Under the pieces are notes generated by a model, which was not told the origin of the DNA, searched no databases, and saw nothing but the letters and a program-made list of their open reading frames with translations. From NCBI GenBank assembly GCA_949068525.1, contig CARTIQ010000010.1, positions 1 through 32,338 on the forward strand: a stretch of 32,338 bases of DNA, given 5' to 3'. The first letter of the stretch is position 1; the number at the start of each line of letters is the position of its first letter. This document shows, piece by piece, positions 24,065 through 29,703 of this stretch. Origin of the DNA: an uncultured Eubacteriales bacterium (GTDB lineage: Bacteria; Bacillota; Clostridia; Oscillospirales; Acutalibacteraceae). Both the position numbers and the translations under genes were made by a program.

Positions 24065-25225
24065 ATGGAACTGAAATTTTTGACAGAAAAAAGGGCTGAA
24101 AAGCAGGACAAAATGCAGGAGATTTTGAATTTAGCAAAAAAGGAGGAACGCGCAATGAACCCCGAAGAGATCAAAGCTTTTAACGATTGCAAAACCGAGA
24201 TTGATGAGATTGACAGCACAATCAGCGCCGAGGAGGAGCTACGTAGCATGCAGCTTGACGATGAGAAAGAGGCCGCAGCGCCACAAGTAGAGCCAAAAGA
24301 GAGCGTTGAAGAAAAAGAGGAGCGCGCATTTGCGAACTTTGTGCGCGGCGTGAAGCTTGAAAGCAGAGCAAATAACCTGGATTTGGGCAGCAACGGCGCG
24401 GTCGTCCCACAAACCATCGCAAATAAAATCATCGAAAAGGTTAAGGACTTGTGCCCGGTTTATTCTTTATCGGAAATTTACAACGTCAAAGGTACGCTGG
24501 TTATCCCCTACTATGGCGAGAAATCTGGCGAAGACGTGACTTGCGCCTATGCAACTGAGTTTACAGACCTAACCAGCACCGCTGGCAAGTTCACAAGCGT
24601 GAGCCTATCGAGCTTTTTGGCCGGCGCTTTGACGAAGGTCTCAAAATCGCTCATAAATAGGAGCCAGTTCGATATTACAAGCTTCGTTGTGAACAAAGTT
24701 GCAGCATCCATCGCAGAATTCCTTGAAAAAGAATTGTTGACAGGCACTGGAACTGATGCATGTCAGGGCATCCTAACGGGCGCCACGAACATTGTGACAA
24801 GCGAGAACACAACCAAAATCACAGGCGATGATTTAATCGACTTGCAAGAGTCAATCCCGGATGTTTACCAGAATGGCGCGGTGTTCATCATGAACAAAGC
24901 CACCAGAACTGCTCTTCGCAAGCTTAAGGATTCCGACGGCAATTACATGCTAAACCGCGATCTGAGCTCGGCTTGGGGCTACACCTTGCTTGGCAAGCCG
25001 GTTTACACCAGCGATACCATGCCGACGGTCGCCGCAGGCAACAAAGCCGTCATTTACGGTAATATGTCGGGCTTTACGGTAAAGCTTGCTAAAAACGTGG
25101 AACTTCAAGTCTTAAATGAGCTTTATGCAGCACAGCACGCATTAGGCGTTGTTGGCTGGATTGAGATCGATTCGAAGGTCACGGATCAGCAAAAGCTAGC
25201 CGTTTTGCAAGTAAAAGGGGCCTAA
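24065..25225 (+). CDS. Major capsid protein, HK97 family
   Basis: A 386-residue HK97-fold capsid protein. The N-terminal 100 residues are charged and helical (KEERAMNPEEIKAFNDCKTE, then EELRSMQLDDEKEAA), the delta scaffold domain, which is probably removed by the protease near the segment before NNLDLGSNGAVVP. The mature part has the usual pattern: IANKIIEKVKDLCPVYSL, TLVIPYYGE, KVSKSLINRSQFDI, AEFLEKELLTGTG, then AVFIMNKATRTALRKLKDSD and GKPVYTSDTMP. The ATG at 24065 is preferred over TTG at 24059, given AAAAGGAGA at 24046-24054. The expected product self-assembles into the phage head. Confidence 0.95.
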   Translation: MELKFLTEKRAEKQDKMQEILNLAKKEERAMNPEEIKAFNDCKTEIDEIDSTISAEEELRSMQLDDEKEAAAPQVEPKESVEEKEERAFANFVRGVKLESRANNLDLGSNGAVVPQTIANKIIEKVKDLCPVYSLSEIYNVKGTLVIPYYGEKSGEDVTCAYATEFTDLTSTAGKFTSVSLSSFLAGALTKVSKSLINRSQFDITSFVVNKVAASIAEFLEKELLTGTGTDACQGILTGATNIVTSENTTKITGDDLIDLQESIPDVYQNGAVFIMNKATRTALRKLKDSDGNYMLNRDLSSAWGYTLLGKPVYTSDTMPTVAAGNKAVIYGNMSGFTVKLAKNVELQVLNELYAAQHALGVVGWIEIDSKVTDQQKLAVLQVKGA

Positions 25226-25253
25226 AATCCACTTATAACGAGGAGTGAGGTTA

Positions 25254-25469
25254 ATGAGTTATAATTCGAAAAATTATCGTGAAAGTTGCGATAAATGGGT
25301 CATCGGCGGCACTTTAGAGATCACCGATGAAGCGACCTTAATTGGTTTCCCACAGGCTGAAAATCAAGCTGCGAGCAAGGCCACGTCAATTGCTGATTTG
25401 AAGGCTGATTTTAATTCCTTGTTGGAGAATCTGAAGACGGCAGGACTCATGAAGGCAGACAGCGAGTAA
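25254..25469 (+). CDS. Small head fiber-like protein
   Basis: A 71-residue protein with YRESCDKWVIGGTLEITDEA, then QAENQAASKATSIADLKADF and LLENLKTAGLM. This is the pattern of the head fiber family (phi29 gp8.5-like N-terminal region) often found as a short gene after the capsid gene in Firmicutes siphophages. It would decorate the capsid surface. The ATG at 25254 follows GAGGAGTGAGG; an in-frame GTG at 25245 lies within that site. Family assignment is from the conserved WVIGGTLEI/ADLKADFN pattern. Confidence 0.75.
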   Translation: MSYNSKNYRESCDKWVIGGTLEITDEATLIGFPQAENQAASKATSIADLKADFNSLLENLKTAGLMKADSE

Positions 25470-25482
25470 GGGGGCGACCCGC

Positions 25483-25779
25483 ATAAAAGTTAGCGAGATA
25501 ACCGTTAAAAACTTGGCGGATTACTTGAGGTTGGATTACGAGACCTTAGACCCAGAGGAAATTTCCGAATTGGAAACTTTTCTGACGTCAGCGAAGGTCT
25601 TTATCTCCGATTACACCGGGCTTAATCAGGCTGAAATCGATGTGCATGAAAGTTTCGTCGTGGCAATCTTTGTGCTGGTTCAAGATATGTACGATAACCG
25701 CAGTTATTACGTGGACAAAAGCCACATAAACCACGTAATAGAGTCGATTTTGGAGATGCATTCGGTGAACCTGCTTTAA
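25483..25779 (+). CDS. Head-tail connector protein (gp6-like), apparent ATA start
   Basis: A 98-residue protein of the phage head-tail connector family, which joins the portal to the tail. The translation from ATA at 25483 reads IKVSEITVKNLADYLRLDY, matching the usual MKVSEIT... N-terminus of these proteins, and goes on with FLTSAKVFISDYTGL and FVVAIFVLVQDMYDNRSYYV. AAGGGGG (25468-25474) lies eight bases before ATA. The only NUG codon nearby in frame is TTG at 25513, which has no ribosome site and would remove a conserved segment. So either ATA is the start or the ATG has mutated. The gene is otherwise intact. Confidence 0.8.
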   Translation: MKVSEITVKNLADYLRLDYETLDPEEISELETFLTSAKVFISDYTGLNQAEIDVHESFVVAIFVLVQDMYDNRSYYVDKSHINHVIESILEMHSVNLL

Positions 25780-25791
25780 GGAGTGATAAAA

Positions 25792-26121
25792 ATGCAGATA
25801 AATCCTGGTATTTTCGATAAGAAGATCAAAATCGTAAGGTATGAGCTTAAAAAAGACGCGGACGGGTTCGAAGAAAAGGCCAAAGTCGTTGTTTTGATGA
25901 CGTGGGCGCAGGTCACAAACGTCAGTGGCAGTGAGATTTTGCGCTCTTATTCGGATTTTTCAAAGGTCAAAACGCGCTTTTTAATTCGAACGCCGAAAAT
26001 AAAGATCGATAAAGACATGGAGATAAAATTCGCCCAAAACGCCTACAACATCGTGTACATCAACGATTATAGCTACGACAGGCGGTATACAGAGATAATG
26101 ACGGAGCTGGTGGTTAAATGA
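25792..26121 (+). CDS. Head closure / head-tail adaptor protein
   Basis: A 109-residue protein of the SPP1 gp16-like head-tail adaptor family, which seals the DNA-filled head. Visible pattern: FDKKIKIVRYELKKDADGFE, then MTWAQVTNVSGSEILRS, KTRFLIRTPKIKIDKDMEIKF (strands) and YNIVYINDYSYDRRYTEIM. The ATG at 25792 has AAGGAGTGA six bases upstream. An in-frame GTG at 25783 falls inside that site. Confidence 0.85.
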   Translation: MQINPGIFDKKIKIVRYELKKDADGFEEKAKVVVLMTWAQVTNVSGSEILRSYSDFSKVKTRFLIRTPKIKIDKDMEIKFAQNAYNIVYINDYSYDRRYTEIMTELVVK

Positions 26122-26228
26122 AAACTTTTTTACTTGCAAAAAGTTTTCAAACTTTCAAAAATGCGCTTCTCAGGCGAGGAATTTCGCCGTCTGCGGACGT
26201 CGACGCAAGAACTTTTTGAAAAAAGTTC
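26121..26228. repeat. Composite palindromic element between tail genes
   Basis: Three perfect hairpins in 108 bases: AAAACTTTTT/AAAAAGTTTT (26121-26147), GGCGA/TCGCC (26173-26188) and GAACTTTTT/AAAAAGTTC (26209-26228). Phage genes here are otherwise tightly packed, so this looks like an inserted intergenic repeat. Confidence 0.6.
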
Positions 26229-26268
26229 CTGGACTTCAAAAACTTTTACGTTGGGGTGAAATAGCGAA

Positions 26269-26661
26269 ATGGCGAGCTTTAGTTTTAATTTTGAGTTGGA
26301 GAAATTTTTCCCGGACGGTATCAAAGACGAGAAATTGGCGCTGGACATGATATCAGCGGGTCAAGAAATTCTGCAAAAGAATATTCAAAATGCAACCAGG
26401 AAGCACGTCAGAACCGGCAGTATGGCGAATTCTGTTAAATGCTCAAAACCGCTTATCGATAAAAACGGCGATGCAGTTGGGCGTGTGAAATTTTATGGTA
26501 CAGATGAAGACGGAATGCTCAACTGGTACAAGGCGATTTATATCGAATACGGCACTGTTACCCAGCCTGCGCGGCCGTTTATTCGGACTGCAATAAGGAG
26601 TTCTGAAAGCCGCGTTAAAGCGGCGATGCAAAAGGTCTTTGACAGAAAATTAAAATTCTGA
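26269..26661 (+). CDS. HK97 gp10-like tail completion/morphogenesis protein
   Basis: A 130-residue protein of the HK97 gp10 family, acting at the head-tail joint. It has a helical N-terminal part, the segment NATRKHVRTGSMANSVK (about 41-57), KNGDAVGRVKFYG and the strongly conserved end YIEYGTVTQPARPFIRTAIR. A GGGGTGA site lies 11 bases before the ATG. It sits between two palindromic elements. Confidence 0.88.
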   Translation: MASFSFNFELEKFFPDGIKDEKLALDMISAGQEILQKNIQNATRKHVRTGSMANSVKCSKPLIDKNGDAVGRVKFYGTDEDGMLNWYKAIYIEYGTVTQPARPFIRTAIRSSESRVKAAMQKVFDRKLKF

Positions 26662-26685
26662 AGGTCTTTGTTAAAAGCAAGCGGA

Positions 26686-26723
26686 CGTTTCTTTTGCGAG
26701 CTTTTCTTTTCGCAAAGAAAAGC
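26686..26723. repeat. Palindromic element after the gp10-like gene
   Basis: GCTTTTCTTT (26700-26709) pairs perfectly with AAAGAAAAGC (26714-26723) around a four-base loop. An alternative, longer pairing with TTTCTTTTGCGA just upstream is possible. Confidence 0.55.
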
Positions 26724-26739
26724 GGAAGGGGTGATTTTT

Positions 26740-27117
26740 ATCAACATTAATCCATTGATTGAATCGGCGTTTAAGAACTTTTCCGTAAACAAAAAGCTCA
26801 TCCCCATCGCGTTTTTGAGCTATACAGGGAAAGCCGAGACGTACTTAACTTACTATACGTGGCAAGAGCAGTCGGAGGATTTCTACGATGACAGTTATCA
26901 CGCGGAAATCTCGTATGGCACGATTGATATTTTCTCGAAAAGAAATTTCAAGGATATTTTGAAAAAAGTAAAAGGCAAATTGAAGGAGAACGGCTTCACA
27001 TGGACGGACAACGGCCCTGAAGAATTTGAAAAAGAAACGGGCTATTATCACATCCCAGTGAACTTCTATTTGGAAGGTTGCGAGCAGGACGCCGTTCTTC
27101 AGGCTATATCAAACTAA
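26740..27117 (+). CDS. Phage tail component, apparent ATC start
   Basis: A 125-residue minor tail protein of the group found between gp10-like and major tail genes in Firmicutes siphophages. It reads ININPLIESAFKNFSVNKKL, then YLTYYTWQEQSEDFYDD, ISYGTIDIFSK and KETGYYHIPVNFYLEG. Related proteins begin MNINPLI, so the ATC at 26740 stands where ATG is expected. AAGGGGTGA (26726-26734) is a near-perfect ribosome site five bases upstream. Starting at an upstream ATG-like codon would run through the palindromic repeat and add an unrelated N-terminus, so I reject that. Either ATC is used or the start is mutated. Confidence 0.75.
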   Translation: MNINPLIESAFKNFSVNKKLIPIAFLSYTGKAETYLTYYTWQEQSEDFYDDSYHAEISYGTIDIFSKRNFKDILKKVKGKLKENGFTWTDNGPEEFEKETGYYHIPVNFYLEGCEQDAVLQAISN

Positions 27118-27138
27118 AATAGTAAAGGAGTTTTTCAA

Positions 27139-27705
27139 ATGGCAGGAATTGGTTTGAAGCGTTTCAGATACGCAAAATTGAACGACGACGGCAAAACTTA
27201 TGGCGAAGTCAAAACCCTTGCAGGAGCGATCGAATGCAGGGTTTCGCTGGATTTATCGGAGGCAAAACTTTATGCCGATGATACGCTCCGCGAACAAGTT
27301 GCATTATTCAAAAACGGCACGCTGACGGCGGGAATAGATGACGATGATGACGCGGTTTTTGCTGAATTATTGGGAAAGACGGTTGACGAAGAAACTGGGG
27401 TTGTTACTTCAAACGTCAGTGATACGCCAATTTACGTGGGATTTGGTCACGTCGTTCCTAAAATGGTGTGGGGTAAAAAGAAGTACAAGGCAGAATTCTT
27501 CCATAAAGTCAAGTTTAAACCCTTCATGACGGACGCCAAGACAAAAGGCGACAACCTCGAATTCACCACCCCGTCGGTTGAGGCTACGATTTTCGAAGAT
27601 GAAGACGGCAATTGGGAAAAACACAAAGTCTACGATACCGAATCCGAGGCAAATACCGCACTAGAGGGCTTCTTTGTGCAGGCCGCGTCTGGAGGAGGCG
27701 AGTAA
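27139..27705 (+). CDS. Major tail protein (phi13-type)
   Basis: A 188-residue tail tube protein of the phage phi13/TP901-like family, the subunit of the long non-contractile tail. Features are IGLKRFRYAKLNDDGKTYGE, the strand-rich AIECRVSLDLSEAKLYADD and LTAGIDDDDDAVFAELLGK segments, IYVGFGHVVPKMVWGKKKY, and FTTPSVEATIFEDEDGNW. The protein ends in a short Gly tail. AAAGGAG lies before the ATG at 27139. Confidence 0.92.
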   Translation: MAGIGLKRFRYAKLNDDGKTYGEVKTLAGAIECRVSLDLSEAKLYADDTLREQVALFKNGTLTAGIDDDDDAVFAELLGKTVDEETGVVTSNVSDTPIYVGFGHVVPKMVWGKKKYKAEFFHKVKFKPFMTDAKTKGDNLEFTTPSVEATIFEDEDGNWEKHKVYDTESEANTALEGFFVQAASGGGE

Positions 27706-27708
27706 TTT

Positions 27709-28086
27709 TTGCTGAATAAAATAAATTATTTAGAAACCGAGACGGAGCGCTACCCGCTGGTGTTTACGCTAAATGTGATGGAAGCAATTCAAGAAAAATA
27801 CGGCACAATTGAAGCGTGGTCAAGTTTGATTCAGCGCGAAGGAGAGCCGGATATTAAGGCATTAAAATTTTTCATGACCGAGGCCATCAATGAGGGCATT
27901 GAGATAGAATCAGAAAAGACGGGCGAAAAAAGAAAGCCGATAACCGGCAAGCAAGTGGGCAGAATCTTAACGGAAATCGGGATTTCGGGCACGGCTAATA
28001 AGATTATGTCTACAATTTCTGACAGCGTGGAGACAGACACAATGCCAAAAAACGAAGAGACCACGAAGAGTCCGACCCAAAAATAG
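27709..28086 (+). CDS. Tail assembly chaperone (gpG-like)
   Basis: A 125-residue protein with NKINYLETETERYPLVFTLN, then MEAIQEKYGTIEAWSS and FMTEAINEGIEIE. This is the first tail assembly chaperone, which coats the tape measure protein before tail tube assembly. The start is TTG at 27709, ten bases after GGAGGAGG, which lies in the end of the major tail gene. It ends SPTQK at TAG 28084, immediately after a CCCAAAAA run where ribosomes probably slip to give the longer gpGT product. Confidence 0.85.
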   Translation: MLNKINYLETETERYPLVFTLNVMEAIQEKYGTIEAWSSLIQREGEPDIKALKFFMTEAINEGIEIESEKTGEKRKPITGKQVGRILTEIGISGTANKIMSTISDSVETDTMPKNEETTKSPTQK

Positions 28087-28283
28087 ACTTTTCGTGGATT
28101 CTATTTGTGGGAACCAAATTGCTCGGCTTTACAGAGCGAGAAGTTGGCCACATGACGCTGAAAAAGTGGAGCCTTTTGTACAAGCATTTTAGAGAGTACC
28201 ACAACTTCTGCACCAAACAACAGCTGTTTAAAGAAGAGCCTACGGCTGACGCTTCAAGCAGCGATGAGTGGTTGCCGGATTGA
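28083..28283 (+). CDS. Tail assembly chaperone extension (gpT-like), -1 frame
   Basis: In the -1 frame relative to the gpG-like gene, 66 codons read open from the slippery run to TGA at 28281: IDFSWILFVGTKLLGFTERE, then GHMTLKKWSLLYKHF. It has no start codon of its own at the 5' end and overlaps the gpG stop, as expected for a product made by frameshifting. The FTEREVGHMTL pattern is typical of this extension in Firmicutes phages. Slippage is likely at CAA-AAA-TAG, where the P-site AAA can re-pair one base back. Confidence 0.75.
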   Translation: MDFSWILFVGTKLLGFTEREVGHMTLKKWSLLYKHFREYHNFCTKQQLFKEEPTADASSSDEWLPD

Positions 28284-28306
28284 AATTATAAATTTTGCAT
28301 ATAATA

Positions 28307-28335
28307 TTGACGTACGCAAAAACGTATGATATAAT
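28307..28335 (+). promoter_or_regulatory. Promoter and operator of the first toxin-antitoxin module
   Basis: TTGACG (28307-28312) and TATAAT (28330-28335) with a 17-base spacer. The spacer holds the inverted pair TACG-CAAAAA-CGTA, a likely site for antitoxin autorepression. Confidence 0.75.
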
Positions 28336-28354
28336 ATTAGCAGAGGTGATTTAT

Positions 28355-28603
28355 ATGTATAATACAAATGTTACCAACGCAAGGGCAAATTTATATAATT
28401 TAGTTAATATGGCAATCAATGACAATGAAATCATAAACATAAACACAAAAAACGGCAACGCTGTACTTTTAAATGAGGCGGATTATAATTCATTGATTGA
28501 GACTTTATATTTATCAACAGACCCAGAATATAAAAAGTCTTTAATCAGGGGTTTAAATACGCCCCTTGAACAGTGTATTGATGAGGGCGAAATTGAATGG
28601 TAG
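28355..28603 (+). CDS. Antitoxin, Phd/YefM family
   Basis: An 82-residue antitoxin: TNVTNARANLYNLVNMAIND, then IININTKNGNAVLLNEADYNSL, the Phd/YefM fold that binds the operator and, with its flexible C-terminus (here acidic, EQCIDEGEIEW), neutralises a YoeB-type toxin. The ATG at 28355 has AGAGGTGA upstream; an earlier in-frame ATG would begin before the promoter's -10. It overlaps the toxin start by seven bases. The module is much richer in AT than the phage genes on both sides, a sign of separate origin. Confidence 0.88.
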   Translation: MYNTNVTNARANLYNLVNMAINDNEIININTKNGNAVLLNEADYNSLIETLYLSTDPEYKKSLIRGLNTPLEQCIDEGEIEW

Positions 28604-28863
28604 AGTATAGAATAAAATTTACACGACAAGCGCTTAAAGATTTAGAATTAGTAAAGGCATCAAGTCTTAACAACAAAGCAAAAAATTTAATTAATATTAT
28701 TAAACAGAACCCTTATCAAACTCCACCGCCTTATGAGAAATTAATTGGTGATTTAAATGGTTTATATTCAAGAAGAATAAATATACAGCACAGATTAGTA
28801 TATGAAGTAATTGAGAAAGAAAAAGCCATAAAAATTATACGTATGTGGAAGCATTACGAATAA
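28597..28863 (+). CDS. Toxin, YoeB/Txe family mRNA interferase
   Basis: An 88-residue RelE-superfamily toxin: YRIKFTRQALKDLELVKAS, then IIKQNPYQTPPPYEKLIGDLNG, SRRINIQHRLVYEV and the C-terminal KIIRMWKHYE. The PPYEKL, INxxHRLVYEV and xHY end are family hallmarks; the Glu, Arg and C-terminal His/Tyr are the catalytic residues known for YoeB, which cleaves mRNA at the ribosomal A site. It is translationally coupled to the antitoxin. Confidence 0.9.
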   Translation: MVEYRIKFTRQALKDLELVKASSLNNKAKNLINIIKQNPYQTPPPYEKLIGDLNGLYSRRINIQHRLVYEVIEKEKAIKIIRMWKHYE

Positions 28864-28875
28864 TTATACCCTTAA

Positions 28876-28903
28876 AAAAGCATTTCAGAGATGGAATGCT
28901 TTT
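28876..28903 (+). terminator. Terminator of the first toxin-antitoxin module
   Basis: AAAAGCATT (28876-28884) pairs perfectly with AATGCTTTT (28895-28903). The T-run is short. Confidence 0.55.
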
Positions 28904-28927
28904 CACTTAAGCAACACAAAAAATCTA

Positions 28928-28997
28928 TATCACGAAAAAATCGAAAAACTCGTGATACAAAAGTCCATATCACGAAAAAATCAAAAATTTCGTGATA
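28928..28997. repeat. Two 40-bp tandem copies of a palindrome
   Basis: TATCACGA/TCGTGATA arms lie at 28928-28935 with 28950-28957, and again at 28968-28975 with 28990-28997, exactly 40 bases apart. They sit between the convergent ends of the two toxin-antitoxin modules. Read on the minus strand, the copy at 28928 is followed by ATTTTTTG and could terminate the second module. Confidence 0.75.
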
Positions 28998-29039
28998 TAA
29001 AAAAGCTATTCTATCAAATATGATGAGTAGCTCTTGCTT

Positions 29040-29318
29040 TTATTTTTTGAACAAATCGCTGTGCGTGCCGGTTCTTGTTAAATATAAAATAAGGGAGTCA
29101 TTTACCACTTCATAAATTAAAAGCCAGTCAGGTGTAACGTGGCATTCTCGGCACCCATCGTAGTCTCCAATTAGGAAATGATCTTTATTTTTAGCTGGCA
29201 AAACTTCTCCAGCTGCTAGTTTTTTGATAATATCTGTAAGCAACGATATGTCATAACCTCTCTTTTTTATTCGTTTGAGGTCTTTTTGAAATTTCGTTGT
29301 CGGTTTTATTGTATACAT
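29040..29318 (-). CDS. Toxin, YafQ-like RelE-superfamily mRNA interferase
   Basis: A 92-residue protein: YTIKPTTKFQKDLKRIKKRG, then LLTDIIKKLAAGEVLPAKNKDH and LIGDYDGCRECHVTPDWLLIYEV, ending LTRTGTHSDLFKK. The DYxGCRECHVxPDWLLIYxV and TGTHSDLF motifs are those of YafQ, which cleaves mRNA on the ribosome using its C-terminal His/Asp/Phe region. Its start overlaps the antitoxin stop by one base (TAATG). It is convergent with the first module. Confidence 0.92.
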   Translation of the reverse strand: MYTIKPTTKFQKDLKRIKKRGYDISLLTDIIKKLAAGEVLPAKNKDHFLIGDYDGCRECHVTPDWLLIYEVVNDSLILYLTRTGTHSDLFKK

Positions 29319-29605
29319 TAGGCAAGTAGCTCCTTCATCATGTCATCGACATTGTTATAAGACTTGCCTAGAGATGGATTTTTTTTCATTTTTTGAACTT
29401 CTTTTATTGCTTCAAGTGTTTCCTTATTAGGAGTATTTAAAGTTAAGCCAAAAGGGATCCCATTTTCGCGGATTGCTTGCCTAAAAAATATATTGACAGC
29501 AGTGCTTAAATCTAACCCCAACTCAGCAAAGACTGCTTTTGCCGATTCTTTTATTCCCCGATCTATGCGGATATTCATTGAGGTTGCATTAGAATTACTA
29601 CGCAT
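29318..29605 (-). CDS. Antitoxin, RelB/DinJ family
   Basis: A 95-residue ribbon-helix-helix antitoxin: TSMNIRIDRGIKESAKAVFAE, LGLDLSTAVNIFFRQAIREN and GIPFGLTLNTPN, the standard RelB/DinJ pattern, followed by a helical toxin-binding tail. AAAGGAGG precedes the ATG. With the YafQ-like toxin it forms a complete module; the antitoxin dimer should repress its own promoter. Confidence 0.93.
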   Translation of the reverse strand: MRSNSNATSMNIRIDRGIKESAKAVFAELGLDLSTAVNIFFRQAIRENGIPFGLTLNTPNKETLEAIKEVQKMKKNPSLGKSYNNVDDMMKELLA

Positions 29606-29621
29606 ATAAAATCCTCCTTTG

Positions 29622-29665
29622 TGATATTATATGCATATTATATCATATTATGCGCACAATGTAAA
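29622..29665 (-). promoter_or_regulatory. Promoter and operator of the DinJ/YafQ-like module
   Basis: On the minus strand TTTACA (29665-29660) and TATAAT (29642-29637) are 17 bases apart. A near-perfect palindrome (29622-29645, centred on ATGCAT) covers the -10 and the start region, as expected for an antitoxin operator. Confidence 0.8.
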
Positions 29666-29703
29666 CCGTTTGAGCAAAAAAATAAATTTGGAGGTGAGAA
29701 CAT

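Noticed and set aside
26668..26739. Extended N-terminus for the tail component gene
   Set aside because: It would be encoded by the palindromic repeat and bypass the strong ribosome site at 26726-26734.
28928..28997. Short tandem repeats that could suggest a CRISPR array
   Set aside because: Only two copies, each a palindrome with no distinct spacer, and no cas genes nearby.
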